Source: Arion vulgaris (taxonomy: Eukaryota; Mollusca; Gastropoda; Stylommatophora; Arionidae). Taken from it: DNA of 64,000 nucleotides. The stretch is from the NCBI GenBank assembly GCA_020796225.1, contig CM036775.1:3256393-3320392 (forward strand). The letters run 5' to 3'. The position numbers were made by a program, and so were the translations under genes. This document shows, one piece after another, positions 42,645 through 54,329 of this stretch. Numbering within the stretch: position 1 is the first letter of the stretch; each line of letters starts with the position of its first letter. The notes beneath the pieces were generated by a model, which was given only the letters and a program-made list of their open reading frames with translations, made no database searches and was not told the DNA's origin.

Positions 42645-43545
42645 TTCCTCTTCTTCTGCGTTCTCACTAGATTGGGATTCGGATTCTCTAATAAAGGCAG
42701 CAGTCTGTCTCAGATTATCAGCCGCGCCACACAGTTTGTCTTCTGAGTTCTCACTAGATTGGGATTTCGGATTCTCTAATAAAGGAAGCAGTCTGTCTCA
42801 GATTATTAGCCACGTCATACAGTTTGTCTTCTGCATTCTCACTAGATTGGGATTCGGATTCTCTAATAAAGGCAGCCGTCTGTCTCAGATTATCAGCCTC
42901 GTCATACAGTTTGTCTTCTGCATTCTCACTAGATTGGGATTTCGGATTCTCTAATAAAGGAAGCAGTCTGTCTCAGATTATTAGCCACGTCATACAGTTT
43001 GTCTTCTGCATTCTCACTAGATTGGGATTCGGATTCTCTAATAAAGGCAGCCGTCTGTCTCAGATTATCAGCCGCACCATACAGTTTGTCTTCTGCATTC
43101 TCACTAGATTGGGATTCGGATTCTCTAATAAAGGCAGCCGTCTGTCTCAGATTATCAGCCTCGTCATACAGTTTGTCTTCTGCATTCTCACTAGATTGGG
43201 ATTCGGATTCTCTAATAAAGGCAGCCATCTCTCAGATTATCAGCCGCGCCATACAGTTTGTCTTGGACACTAGTGTAAGTGGGCCACCACTTTCTTCTCA
43301 AGTCTGCATACTGGGGGCAGTTCTGTAGAATATCAACTCCTATGATTTCTGCTTCCCCGTTTGTGCCGACCTCTTCCCACATTAAGTTTTGGCCAGGTCG
43401 TGATGGTAGGTCTGACATTCTTACTGCGTGGCTAAGACTGTAGAATCAGTTATCCCATTCCTCATTGTGAGGTCGTTGCACCATGTTATGCGCCTTACGG
43501 CCTGGTGCATCCGTTTTCTGCAAGCATTTGTTTCAGGTTAGCCTT
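42645..43545 (-). repeat. LINE-H with 87-bp tail array
   Basis: Seven units of about 86-87 bp (29 codons: [20 protein letters not shown] plus ESQSSENAE), then the LINE-H unique part (ADLRRKWWPTYTSVQ, MSDLPSRPGQNL) to 43,545. Confidence 0.9.
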
Positions 43546-43689
43546 CCCTAAGATTGTACTTATGTAAAAGTGTATTTCATGAGGAATGTTAAGCAAAATA
43601 TTTTTTTTAAACTATAATCGGAGATACAACACAAACACCAGGTGTCACTACCAGTGTCAAGACACATATCAAGTGAAAATACAAAGAGT

Positions 43690-44180
43690 TGTGAAGGCAG
43701 TTTCAGTATGGAATATCTTCATTGCACTACGGACATGTCCATAGGTGCTCCGATCTCTTTCGCAATATCTCCAACAACGTCCAGCAACTGACCGTACCAG
43801 TTCTATTTTGATTGATAAGCCTACTCAAGTACCTGTTATGCTGTTCTTTTCTTGCTACTCCAATCTTCAAACCCAGCTCCTGCAATCTAGTAGTTGATGT
43901 GGATTGGGTTAAATTAAAATCTTCTTTGCGGCCACACTCTATGAGGGCGTTCAAAATATCAGCTGTATCCATTGCGTCTGATATGGTGGCAGAGCCAGCC
44001 AGCCTGTCTGCTCTCTCATTGCCAACGACACCCATGTGCCCCGGAATGAAAATAAGTGTGATTCTACAAATTGTTGACGCTTGTAGTGATTCAGTCCATT
44101 ACCTGCGCACCGAACCAGCCTCTACCTTGCGGATCATACTCAATGAATCACTCAGAATGCAAGCATTAGTGTAGTTTTGT
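43690..44180 (-). mobile_element. LINE-G fragment
   Basis: Minus: HMGVVGNERADRLAGSATIS, MDTADILNALIECGRK, RTGTVSCWTLLEILRKRSEH, LWTCP. RNase H end, linker and zinc tail of LINE-G. Confidence 0.83.
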
Positions 44181-44289
44181 GGAGGCAACAAATCCATAGG
44201 AAACACCCACAAGTTCCCATATGCAGACTAAACAGAAAATCATCAAATAGCTAATCCTGAGCACATCCTCAGTACGGATGGTGATGATG

Positions 44290-45555
44290 ATGTTATTCTT
44301 CTTCTGCGTTCTCACTAGATTGGGATTTTGGATTCTTTAATAAAAGCAGCTGTCTGCCTCAGATTATCAACAACGCAATACAGTTTGTCTTCTGCGTTCT
44401 CACTAGATTGGGATTTCGGATTCTCTAATAAAAGCAGCCGTCTGCCTCAGATTATCAGCCACGCCATACAGTTTGTCTTCTGCATTCTCACTAGATTGGG
44501 ATTTGATTCTCTAATAAAAGCAGCCGTCTGCCTCAGATTATAAGCCACGCAATACAGTTTGTCTTCTGCGTTACTAGATTGGGATTTGAGTCTCTAATAA
44601 AGCAGCCGTCTGCCTCAGATTATCAACAATGCAATAAAGTTTGTCTTCTGCGTTCTCACTAGATTGGGATTTCGGATTCTCTAATAAAGCAGCTGTCTGC
44701 CTCAGATTATCAGCCACGCAATACAGTTTGTCTTCTGCGTTACTAGATTGGGATTTCGGAGTCTCTAATAAAAGCAGCCGTCTGCCTCAGATTATCAACA
44801 ATGCAATAAAGTTTGTCTTCTGCGTTCTCACTAGATTGGGATTTCAGATTCTCTAATAAAAGCAGCCGTCTGCCTCAGATTATCAGCCACGCCATACAGT
44901 TTGTCTTCTGCATTCTCACTAGATTGGGATTTCGATTCTCTAATAAAAGCAGCCGTCTGCCTCAGACTATCAGCAACGCAATACAGTTTGTCTTCTGCGT
45001 TCTCACTAGATTGAGATTTCCAATTCTCTAATAAAAGCAGCCGTCTGCCTCAGATTATCAGCCACGCCATACAGTTTGTCTTCTGCATTCTCACTAGATT
45101 GGGATTTCGGATTCTCTATTAAAAGCAGCCGTCTGCCTCAGATTATCAACAACGCAATACAGTTTGTCTTGGACGCTAGCGTAAGTAGGATATAATTCCT
45201 ATAATTTCTATTTCCCCGTTTATGCCGACTTCTTCCAGCAGTAAGTTTTTGACCACCCTCGTGATGGTAGGTCTGACATTCTTCCTGCGAGGCTAAATCT
45301 CAGAGGCAGATTGGCGACCATAGAATCCGTTATCCCATTCCTCATTGTGAGGGGTCGTTGCACCATGTTATGCGCCTTACGGCCTGGTGCATCCATTTTT
45401 GGCAAGTATTTGTTTTGGGTTAGCATTCCCTAGCGGACACATGCATCCGATTTCAGCCAAACCTCCTTAGTCGCCACTTACGACATGCATGGCAGGTAAC
45501 AGTGGTTCTATTCTTTACACCCCAAATTTGGGCCCGGTAACCACTTGGGCGTGAT
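44290..45555 (-). repeat. LINE-H composite with 87-bp tail array and S2 head
   Basis: Ten degenerate units (44,290-45,170), LINE-H unique part (to 45,430), then the S2 head to 45,555 (CCAAATTTGGGCCCGGTAAC). Longest LINE-H copy. Confidence 0.9.
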
Positions 45556-45559
45556 GATG

Positions 45560-45715
45560 ATATGATAATGATGATTCACGGAGGATGTAAAAATTTACAT
45601 ACATATCACAAAGAGTGATTAACGAGTGGTCGATATGGAGTGTTTAAAGAAGATGATGAGGAGGAGGAGGATGATAATGATGATTCATGGAGGATGTAAC
45701 AATTTAATAACAACC
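45560..45715. repeat. S1 tail scrap and GAT-rich repeats
   Basis: GTGGTCGATATGGAGTG is an S1 tail; around it GATGATGAGGAGGAGGAGGA and two copies of GATTCATGGAGGATGTAA. Confidence 0.6.
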
Positions 45716-45721
45716 ACTTAC

Positions 45722-45942
45722 CCTTCATCAGAATCAAAATCATGCGTACTTGGATTGGTTAGAGCAATGTCATATGGATCCGAACTGATATCTAGCTCTG
45801 GGTCGCCAGAATCTAAGAGTTTGAGATTGTAAACCATAACTAATGTGCCAGATTGTCCATCCAGTCTATCAAACTGTGTGAAGAAGTCATCCATTGTTGT
45901 AAAGGGAGAGTACTTGAGTATAATTTCCATTTCTGTAGCATG
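45722..45942 (-). CDS. MORC2: MORC2 exon 7 (S5-like domain)
   Basis: Begins HATEMEIILKYSPFTTMDDF at acceptor CTTCCCAG and continues SGTLVMVYNLKLLDSGDPEL, DISSDPYDI, ending DFDSDEG before GTAAGT. Vertebrate MORC2 has ETELIYKYSPF and [20 protein letters not shown] here. The nearer AG (CTACAG) would break the frame, so the upstream CAG is chosen. 221 nt, phase 0 in, 2 out. Confidence 0.95.
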
Positions 45943-45974
45943 CTGGGAAGATAGTGGAATTATTTAATGTTATT

Positions 45975-46625
45975 TGATAAATTTAGTTTAGTTTAGTTGT
46001 CGGATCATCATCACAGCACGTCGAACCAATTAGTCCATAAGTGATCCAACCTCCCCCAACAGTATGTCTCTCAGCGTGTGGTGACTAACGACCCTGGTCC
46101 TGTGTTGGGTTTCTATTCTTCTTTGGCTACCAGCAGTGTTCTTGTCTAGCTACACCACACTTTTCTTGGAATTCTAGTAGTCTGGTTAGTGTTGCAGATT
46201 CAACACTATTACTTGAATCATTTACACGTCCTCTCTCCTTTAGGGAATTTAGAATATCAGTCTGGTCCATTGCTCACCTGCTTTGTACAGCAGCCATACC
46301 TGCAAGCCTATCAGCGAGTTCATTTCCCCTTACACCTGCAAGCTCTGCACAAAATAAACTGATTTTTGTCAGCTAGACCTCTTTGATCAACGACAAATAA
46401 TACAATTAAATATGCAAATGCGATCAAAATGAGAGTTATAGAGTGCTACATAGAACAAATACTGACACCGATTCGAGTCATGACAGTGCTACATAGAATA
46501 AATACTGACACATGGATGCAGTCATGGACAATGCTACATAGAACAAATATGACATAGATAGAGTCATGACAATGTTACATAGAACAAATACTGACATATG
46601 GATGCGAGTCATGGAAAATAAACAC
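45975..46625. repeat. LINE-G 3' part and ~44-bp array
   Basis: 45,975-46,390 is LINE-G (minus). 46,440-46,620 repeats GAGTCATGACA.TGCTACATAG with AACAAATACTGACA, four units. Confidence 0.7.
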
Positions 46626-47330
46626 ACAGACTGAAAAATCTCTGAGGGCTGCAGAGAAGTGGTTTTACAGAAGAATGATGAGATCCCATGGACTGATAAA
46701 ATGACTAATGTTGAGGTGTTGAATGAGATCAAGACACAGAAAAAGCTTATCATCAATATAAGAAAGAGGCGGTCATCATTTTTCGGACATGGGATGAAGA
46801 AGGGAGGTTTAGAACACATTGTGACAACCGGTAAAATCAAGGGTAGCGGTAAAATCGAGGGTAGACAGAGAGAGCAAATTTTGGATATCCTGACTTCATG
46901 GCATGGAAGAGTGTCAACATCTGAGATGATAGCAAACACCAGAGACAGAGATTCGTGGATATCCATGATTGCTTATGAAATTCTTATCAAATATTTTGAA
47001 ACCCATAAAAAATATAAAATTCTTAGAATGTCCTGGTCAAATGGAATCAACAAATGAAAGAATTAACGAAATCCAACACAGATGCAACAAAGCAAATCAA
47101 ATGATAGGACAAATGACACCAATTTTAAAATTCAAACAGGTGACCATGAACACAAAAAGAGCATTGTTCAACACAATCTGTTTCCCAAAATTATGCTATC
47201 AATGAAAGATCTGGACCCTGACATTAAACGATAGAATTAAACTAGTCACGACAGAGAACAGTGTCTACGCAGAATGCTGGGAGTATCAAGAAGAGACCAG
47301 TTTAGAAATGAAGACATGCATTCAACTTGC
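46626..47330 (+). mobile_element. LINE-D and a reverse-transcriptase thumb fragment
   Basis: 46,640-46,990: TNVEVLNEIKTQKKLIINIR, FFGHGMKKGGLEHIVTTGKI. 47,000-47,330: ERINEIQHRCNKANQMIGQM and NTICFPKLCYQ, the region before the LINE C-terminus. Confidence 0.72.
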
Positions 47331-47570
47331 TTTCTATATCTTTAGTCGTTTCAACTCTGCTGGCATATGTTAGGATTGATACAACTTGCTTTCATATCTT
47401 TAGTCGTTTCAACTCTGCTGGCATATGTTAGGATTGATACAACTTGCTTTCTATATCTTTAGTCGTTTCAATGCTGGCATATGTTAGGATTGATACAACT
47501 TGCTTTCTATATCTTTAGTCGTTTTCCAACTCACGCTGGCATATGTTAGGATTTATACAACATTGGCAAA
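47331..47570 (-). repeat. 59-bp array made from LINE-B
   Basis: Four units of CAACTTGCTTTCTATATCTT ... GCATATGTTAGGATTGATA; the same sequence is single-copy inside LINE-B at 8,000 and 22,850 (inverse). Confidence 0.85.
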
Positions 47571-47621
47571 CCTCCTTCATACCCTTCTAAGAAAAAAGTA
47601 ATTACAACACACTCAGTATAC

Positions 47622-47805
47622 CTTCTCTTTGGCTCTCTCATCTGCTGCTATAGGGTTCCGAGAACCAGCCTCAAAGGATGGTATAGGCACAATGACTTCC
47701 TCAATATTTTCCTCCTCGTGGAATGTTCTAGACAGGAAGAGGCATGACCTTGTGTCACCTTTCTTGGTAAACAGCATGAGGTCATTGCCAATACGCATGG
47801 AACCA
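47622..47805 (-). CDS. MORC2: MORC2 exon 6 (end of GHKL, start of S5-like)
   Basis: Reads (S)[17 protein letters not shown], then [20 protein letters not shown], and ends DERAKEK at a GTATAC donor. GSMRIGxDxxLFTKK and [16 protein letters not shown] are nearly identical to vertebrate MORC2. Acceptor CTTTCCTTAG. 184 nt, phase 2 in, 0 out. Confidence 0.96.
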
Positions 47806-47884
47806 CTAAGGAAAGATAACAATTTGTTTCATTACTATCGCAGACGAGAAAAAGATGGATAGACAATACCAATACTCATCATCA

Positions 47885-48245
47885 TCAGGTGCCGTGCCGG
47901 CTGGCATAGGCGATCATGGATCTCCACAAATCTCTGTCGTTGGTGTTTGCTATCAACTCGGATGTTGATGCTCTACCGTGCCATGAAGTCAGGCTATCCA
48001 AAATTTTCTCTTCTCTGTCTTCCCTGTCTCGTCTACCCTCGATTTTACCAGTTGTCACAATGTGTTCTAAACCTCTCCTCCTCATTACATGCCCGAAAAA
48101 TGATGACTGCCTCTTTCTTATATTGATGATAAGCCTTCTCTGTGTCTTGATCTCATTCAATACCTCAACATTAGTCATTTTAGAGTCCATGGGATTCTCA
48201 TCATTCTTCTGTAAAACCACATTTCTGTGGCCCTCAGATTATCAA
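47885..48245 (-). mobile_element. LINE-D fragment
   Basis: Minus: TNVEVLNEIKTQRRLIINIR, KRQSSFFGHVMRRRGLEHIV, SWHGRASTSELIANTNDRDL. The best LINE-D copy. Confidence 0.82.
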
Positions 48246-48299
48246 TACTACACTCAATTTTAAAAAACTATTGTTTAAAAACTCATTACTACCCGTAAA

Positions 48300-48880
48300 C
48301 CGCTTTTGGGCCGGTGTTGTACAGGAGAGACATGTACATGTAGTAAGTAGCATGTCCTTTGCGAAACGTAACATTCATCACAGCCAGTCTTCTTCTTCTA
48401 TCGTCTAAAGCCATTTTTATCATTCTATTGTGATATATAAACAGCCAAACATCAGAACGTAATGTAGTGCACCAGCCTTCAGCACCTATTGGAGCACAGT
48501 TGCTTATCCTTGGGTGGGGTGTTCGATTTCAGCCAGCGTTTGTGTGTACAGCCAATCTGAAAAGTTCTGTCTCTTGCAAGTTCTCCTGCCTGTTCTAGCA
48601 TCATGTTCACGGTTTCTTTGACCTCCTGCTGCTACCTTGTTTTGGATACCTTGTATTCCAGGAACCATGCCTTCCATTACATTTCTCTCCAAACCGCTGA
48701 GGAGAGACATGACCCTGTGAAATTTAATGGCCACATGACTAGTACAGTCACCGTGAAACTGTTCAGATGTTTTTCTTTATGCCCTTGACAGAAAAAACTC
48801 CTGGGCCTTACCGTGGATTGAACCTGGGTCTGTCGCATGGGAGTTGTGCTCTAATCCATTCGGCTAGATGCTCCTCTACA
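48300..48880 (-). mobile_element. LINE-C-related, S7 and S5 fragments
   Basis: 48,540-48,740 on minus: GLERNVMEGMVPG (LINE-C subfamily). 48,410-48,540 resembles S7. 48,795-48,880 is an S5 head (minus, GGTTCAATCC). Confidence 0.6.
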
Positions 48881-48884
48881 CTCA

Positions 48885-49740
48885 ATAAACATGGGTATAA
48901 CACAACACCGTTCAGAAAGCAGTGAGAGGTCAAAGGCGCATAGGGACAATGCAGCACCAGGATTAGTGAGCTGGCACTAATCAAGATCCTACCCCACCTC
49001 CATGTGGTGGCCCTGGTAACAGACAACCGATCTTGTCTGACTAAGTGAGTAGGGATCGAGGGAGAGCTACTCTGGTTTAAGTATTGTTGCAGACGCAGTC
49101 ATGTTGGATGAGATCCGTTCGCAACACAGACAAGCGGAATCCCAGAGTGACTATTAATGCACATCTCTCCCGGGTGATGGGAAAAGCTGAACGGATGAAC
49201 AAAAAGGGATGAGGGGTGCATCCAGAGAAAAGAAGTGGGCCCACGTGGAGCAAAAGTTTGGGCCCGAGATGAGTTGCACGGGGACCCATATAGGCGAAAC
49301 TCAGCTCTGAGGTAGGGGCCCGAGTTGAGCCTCGTGTGTCTGGACAAGCTAGAGGCATGGTGAATGTGTGCACAGTGAGTGAGAACCAATAGACACGGTG
49401 GGGCAGACACCAAAGCAGAGCGAACACCATGTGACAATGCACAGGTGGGCCCAACGGTGGAGCAGAGGTGCACAGCCCCAAGTGGTGCTGCAGGCGTAGG
49501 GGTGAGCGGACAACGCAAATGTATAGAAAAACTGGAACGCACAGTACAGGCTTGAATCCAGTCGCAGTTTCCTCGCAGGAACTACTACTGCCTTGTAGTT
49601 TGATTGGGGACAATCAAAGGCTAGTGGAGTAAACAGTACACAAATCTGGACGGCAAGCAAACCAAGTAGTCCAAATAAAGACAAGTTACCTGGGTAGATG
49701 ACACTCAACAACCCAGGAGGGTAGGTCATCTAAAGGTCGC
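48885..49740. other. GC-rich block of unknown origin
   Basis: Noticeably richer in G and C than its surroundings. Open frames of 178 and 147 aa overlap on minus without recognisable motif. The right end shares GATTGGGGACAATCAAAGGC with 53,830 (inverse). Probably an uncharacterised mobile element rather than a gene. Confidence 0.4.
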
Positions 49741-49744
49741 TACC

Positions 49745-49885
49745 CTAAATGAAAATAGCAACCTGCTGCCTTGCAGGTCAGCTGGGGACAGTCAAAGGCT
49801 AAGGAGAGAGACCCAGTAAATGCTGGTTGAAATCGGACACGTCGCCTAAGGACAAGCACTAGAGCTCCAAATGGTACTGAAGATG
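49745..49885 (+). repeat. S7 SINE, truncated
   Basis: GCAACCTGCTGCCTTGCAGG head (inverse of 53,690) to CAAATGGTACTGAAGATG. Confidence 0.6.
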
Positions 49886-50278
49886 TGACATAAAAAAACA
49901 GTCTTGGCAAAGGTTGTTTATATATAACAACAAGAATGATAAAAATGGCTGAAAAGAACGAACTAAAGAGAAAGAGAGAGAAAACAATGACAAACTACTG
50001 AACGTATAAGAGGTGTCTAGAAAATCACAGACTACTTTACTGTGGTCATGGCCACCTCCTGTAAAGGATATGCCACAATCTTCATTTTTCATAACACAAC
50101 AGGGCAGCTGACTCATTTGGCCCTGAAAACGCAACTATAAAGCTCCCACCATCTACGCTTAGACTGACATAAGAGTGGACATGCCATCATCCAATCGGTG
50201 AAAGACAATGAGACGCTCAAAATATATCAGTACTGACAGTAATTTGTCAAACAATGTAAAGCATATCCACAAACTTAC
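49886..50278. other. Intron sequence without recognised repeats
   Basis: No gene or repeat recognised. Contains a short AG-rich AAGAGAAAGAGAGAGAA run. Confidence 0.5.
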
Positions 50279-50369
50279 GATTTAAGCCCGTTACCATACA
50301 TGCCAATCTGGTGTAGATCATCTGATATCTTGTTAGATTTACCAAACGTGACAATGCTGGCAGTTTCTC
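50279..50369 (-). CDS. MORC2: MORC2 exon 5 (GxGLKS motif)
   Basis: Reads (G)ETASIVTFGKSNKISDDL then HQIGMYGNGLK, ending in TC before the donor GTAAGT; acceptor CTCTGTAG. FGKSxK and QIGxYGNGLKS are MORC GHKL motifs; the Gly-rich loop closes over the ATP phosphates. 91 nt, phase 1 in and 2 out, consistent with both neighbours. Confidence 0.95.
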
Positions 50370-50394
50370 CTACAGAGGATGAATGTGAATATAA

Positions 50395-52225
50395 TAATAT
50401 TGGTTAATAATATTCTCACTGTCGTTCTAAGACAGACAAATATAGTTTAGTTTTAGTATAGTCGATGCAGATCAATCATTCACTTGCATCATCGAACCAT
50501 ATAATAATATTGGTTAATAATATTCTCACTGTCGTTCTAAGACAGACAAATATACCTTAGTTTAGTTTTAGTATAGTCGTCAGATCATCATCACTGCATA
50601 TCGAACCAATTAGTCCATAAGTGTTCCGATCTCCTCCTCAGTATTTCTCTCAGCATGTGGCAACTTTAGGATATAGTTTCGACTCAGAACTGGACACAAC
50701 AGACTGAACAGACACTTAACAGACTAAAACTAGTTCCATCACCCACATGTGCTTGTGGACAGACAGCCGAACACATCCTGCAAGAATGTCACCTGATGAA
50801 TCAACTGCAGAAAGAACACTGGCCAACAGAGATAGACATCAACACAAAGCTGCTTGGAACCCTTGATGAACTAACAAACACAACAACATACATCCAGAGA
50901 ACCGGATTCATTGTGTAGAAATTAAACATCAGCAAACGAGAAGAAAGAAGAACACAAGGTAACAGCTTAACCATGTGACCACCGAGACTATCAGTATGTA
51001 AACTGTAAGTGGACATAATAACATTCCTGTTCAGTGTCAACAAAGAAGAAGAAGTTTAGTTTAGTTTAGTCGGATCACCATCACTGCACGTCGAACAAAT
51101 TAGTCCATAAGTGCTCCGATCTCTCCCTCAGTATGTCCATCAGCGTGTGGCGACTAACGACACCGGTTCTTTGTTGGTTTACAATTCTTCTTTGTCTGCC
51201 AGCATAGCGTTCTTGTCGAGCTACACCACACTTGACTTGGAACTCTTGCAGTCTGGTTAGTGTTGTGGATTCACCGCTATTACGTGAATCATGTACACGC
51301 CCTCTCTCCCTTAAGGAATTTATAATATCAGCCTGGTCCATTGCTCGTCCGCTTAGACAGCAGCCATACCTGCAAGCCTATCCTACGTTCATTCCCCTTA
51401 CACCTGCATGCCCTGGCACAAAAATAAAACTGATCTTTGTCAGCTTAGACCCCAGCGATTCTATCCAATATCTCCTAGCCCATCCTGTTTCAATCTTCTT
51501 GAGCATACTCATTGAGTCACTGAGAAAACATGCATGGATAAAAGTCTGTGATTCTAGCCAAATCATCGCTTTGGTAACCGCCATGATTTCCATAGTGAGA
51601 CTGCTTGTAGTCACGGCAAAACCACCACTGTCTTCCTTCACAACATCACCTCCGACCTGAGCAGTGAAAGCCCACGAGCTCCGCACATGTCGAATCACCG
51701 AACCATCCATATAAATGATTACATCATGCTCAGATGCGTTCTCAGAAATTAATGCCTGAACCTCTGCCTCCACAACAAGTGGGTTGTGTTGCCTGCATTC
51801 TTTATCAAGTTCGATGCATACAGAAAAGGATGTAGTGATTGCTCTTGGCACTGGTATCCATTCTTCACCGGATCAATGTCTTCAAGTGTACACACCTGTT
51901 CAATACAGTCCTCGGCCTGACCCATCCAAGATTTTCCTCTTTTTAACCTATTTCCTTTTTGTCTCTTTATTTCCAAGTGCAGAGGATGTTGTGTGTCAGC
52001 ATTGACTCGAAGGTATGCTCTGCACGGCTCATCAGTATTCTATACTCCATAGTAGGATAGTCAAGGAGATAGCGCATCGCCCTGCACGACGTGTCTTTAG
52101 TGCAACCAAGTATAATGCGCATCGCCTCGTTCTGTATTCTTTCCAGTCGTTCTATCTGACTATGACTAGAGTCAGGATGCACGAACTCAAGCACAGAAAG
52201 GACCAGACTCCTGTATACAGACAAA
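50395..52225 (-). mobile_element. LINE-G, longest copy (RNase H and RT end)
   Basis: Minus from 52,225: SQIERLERIQNEAMRIILGC, TKDTSCRAMRYLLDYPTMEY (reverse-transcriptase C-terminus); then VIIYMDGSVIRHVRSSWAF, TMEIMAVTKAMIWLESQ, ACFLSDSMSMLKKIETGW, ISFIFVPGHAGVRGMNV: an RNase HI domain with D, E, D and H landmarks; then MDQADIINSLRERGRVHDS and RTGVVSRHTLMDILRERSE. 3' end with TAGTTTAGTTTAGTCGGATC at 51,060. A LINE-F piece (50,680-51,045, plus) is nested near the 3' end. Left edge contains a 53-bp duplication (50,390 and 50,500). Confidence 0.85.
50680..51045 (+). mobile_element. LINE-F fragment
   Basis: Plus: RLKLVPSPTCACGQTAEHIL, QECHLMNQLQKEHWPTEID: LINE-F zinc knuckle and C-terminus, tail AACAAAGAAGAAGAAG. 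Confidence 0.78.
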
Positions 52226-52283
52226 AAGAAGAAGTAAAAGCAATGAATACAATGAAGGTTCCCCATAGGTATAAAATCCTTAC

Positions 52284-52352
52284 CTGCATCCATGCCTTCT
52301 CCATCATCCAAGAAGCATATAATGAAACCGCCTCGCAAGGAAGGGTCATCAA
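52284..52352 (-). CDS. MORC2: MORC2 exon 4 (GHKL DxGxG motif)
   Basis: Reads (I)DDPSLRGGFIICFLDDGEGMDA, ending with one G before the donor GTAAGG. LDDGEGM is GHKL motif II (DxGxG) that contacts adenine. Acceptor ATATTTTTCAG. The exon is squeezed: a hAT-like element begins 36 bp upstream and a LINE-G copy lies about 60 bp downstream. The frame runs open through the donor into the LINE coding region, so unspliced RNA would encode a chimaera. Confidence 0.94.
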
Positions 52353-52388
52353 CTGAAAAATATGGAGCAGACACAATTAATACAGAAG

Positions 52389-53032
52389 CAGCGTTTCCCA
52401 AACTGGGGTCCGAGGACCTCAGGGGTCCGCAAGGTACTCACAGGGGTCCTTAAGCACTTGAAGAAATAGTATGATCATTGACATTTCAAACAGAAAAATA
52501 GATATTAAAAATATGTATAAAAACAGTGGCAAACTAGTTCCGCTGCGAAGCCAAGGACCCGGACCACAGTCTAAATGTCTCACAGGACAAAATGAAAGAT
52601 CATTTGAAGTTTCCCGCAGTCTGAGAAATTGGAGCCAGCTTGACTGTTGGTGTGGTGTAATAATAACTCCATCGCTAGAAGAATTAAATTTAAGTAAGTA
52701 ATTGACTGAAACAATCTTGGGAAAGATAGGATAAATAACGTTGGCGTGCATAGGATTTTGAATCAATATATATTTTGGCTGAACTTCAGAATGGATCGGT
52801 GGCTGAAATTGAAATGCAAATGTACTGATGATGCTAATGATGACGAGTCTTGTTCAAACAAAAGGAAACCTTTTCTGTTTATTAAAATGTTAAATTGCAA
52901 ACATTGTTTACTATTGTAACACACTGATAATTCATTCCTGTCCATTTTCATATCTAGAAACTTGTGGAGGTCAGTAGCAGCAAAATGTATTTAAAAGGGT
53001 GTCCACGGTAATGCAAAGTTTGGGAACCTCTG
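52389..53032 (+). mobile_element. hAT-like element with transposase N-terminus
   Basis: Ends CAGCGTTTCCCAAAC and GTTTGGGAACCTCTG (13 of 15 inverted match). Plus-strand ATG at about 52,791 opens MDRWLKLKCKCTDD then SCSNKRKPFLF, resembling the start of ZBED5-like hAT transposases, but stops after 42 codons. No clear 8-bp duplication. Confidence 0.7.
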
Positions 53033-53204
53033 CTGTAAATCATATTTAGAAATAATATTTTAGTTTTGCTAAACTACAAGTGCAATTTTCTGAACTAACA
53101 AATAATTTTGTCCAGAGGCCAAACTAAAACTTTACAGCAAATCTGTTCTTAAGTTCTTAGAAATATTTAGCTTTCAAATCAGGTTGTGTTCTTACTCCTC
53201 TCTG

Positions 53205-53700
53205 TCTCTCTTCTTCTTTGCATTCGTTCTTTACGACCAATTTTAATCACTCTTTGTGATATGTTTGATCTTTGCCAAGAATGTGTATACATTGCACATT
53301 GGTTTGGTAGGCCCTAAACGCATAGACTTCTACACGTTTAGAACACATGCATCCGATTTCAGCCAAACCTCCTTAGTCGCTCTTACGACATGCGTGGCAG
53401 GTAACAGTGGTTCTATTCTTTACACCCCAAAATTGGGCCCGGTAACCACTCGGCGAAATCTCTCTCTCTCGATCACCATTTAGATTGATGTACAGATTTC
53501 CCCATAAATTCTTTATTCATGTGGAAATCTGATTCATCACCTTAGATGGGTGTGATACATCACATCTTTAGCGCCATTTGGAGCACTGGTGCTTATCCTT
53601 CAGCGATGTGTTCAGTTTTAGCCAGCTTTTACTGGGTTTGCTCTCCATCAGCCTTGGGCTGTCCCAGTCGACCTGCAAGGCAGCAGGTTGCTATTTTCTT
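53205..53700 (-). repeat. S2 SINE then S7 SINE
   Basis: 53,205-53,455 is a complete S2 (minus). 53,460-53,700 is S7 (GATCACCATTTAGATTGATG to GTCGACCTGCAAGGCAGCAG). 53,700-53,990 holds a second S7-like piece (TTTGATTGTCCCCAATC). Confidence 0.75.
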
Positions 53701-53994
53701 TTAGGGTAGCTGCCCTTAGACAACCTTCCCTCCCGGGTTGTTGAGCGTCATCTGCCCAGGTAACCAGTCTTTTTTTTTACTATTTGATTTGCCTGCCATC
53801 CAGTTTTGTGTCTGGTTTACTTCGCTAGCCTTTGATTGTCCCCAATCTAACTACAAGGCAGTAGTAGTGTTCTTACAAAGCGCTAGTCTGAAGGGCTAAG
53901 CAATGGCTGCCGTAAAATAATGAAGGTTTGTGGTTCAAATACTGTGTCTGGTAATTTGTTTTTAGAAACTCTAATACTTGTTCAATGTTTATTT

Positions 53995-54215
53995 ATTGAT
54001 CATATTCATTGGCTTTTCTCATATTCATTGGCTTTTCATATTAATTGCTTTTCATATTCATTGGCTTTTCATATTCATTGGCTTTTCATATTCATTGGCT
54101 TTTCATATTCATTGGCTTTTCATATTCTTTGGCTTTTCATATTCATTGGCTTTTCATATTCATTGGCTTTTCATATTCATTGGCTTTTCATATTCATTGG
54201 CTTTTCATATTCATA
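53995..54215. repeat. 17-18-bp minisatellite
   Basis: Twelve or so copies of TTCATTGGCTTTTCATA. Confidence 0.93.
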
Positions 54216-54329
54216 TAAGATTTGCTTTAGTTTGTAGCGGTAATATAAAGAGATACCACTAAATTCTACAGCAAATCTTATAAGAATGATTTTCTGGCCA
54301 ACACTATGTTACCAGTGTCAAACTTGGCC

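Noticed and set aside
42824..43328. ORFs of 99-149 aa in the 87-bp array
   Set aside because: Repeat-derived; the array is the LINE-H tail.  Plus-strand versions ([13 protein letters not shown]) are antisense shadows.
49077..49613. 178-aa ORF on minus as a host gene
   Set aside because: No motif, no splice pattern, overlapped by another frame of similar length, and in a GC-rich block where stops are rare.
51378..51851. Host RNase H gene
   Set aside because: RNase HI domain sits in the usual order after a reverse-transcriptase end and recurs as fragments; it belongs to LINE-G.
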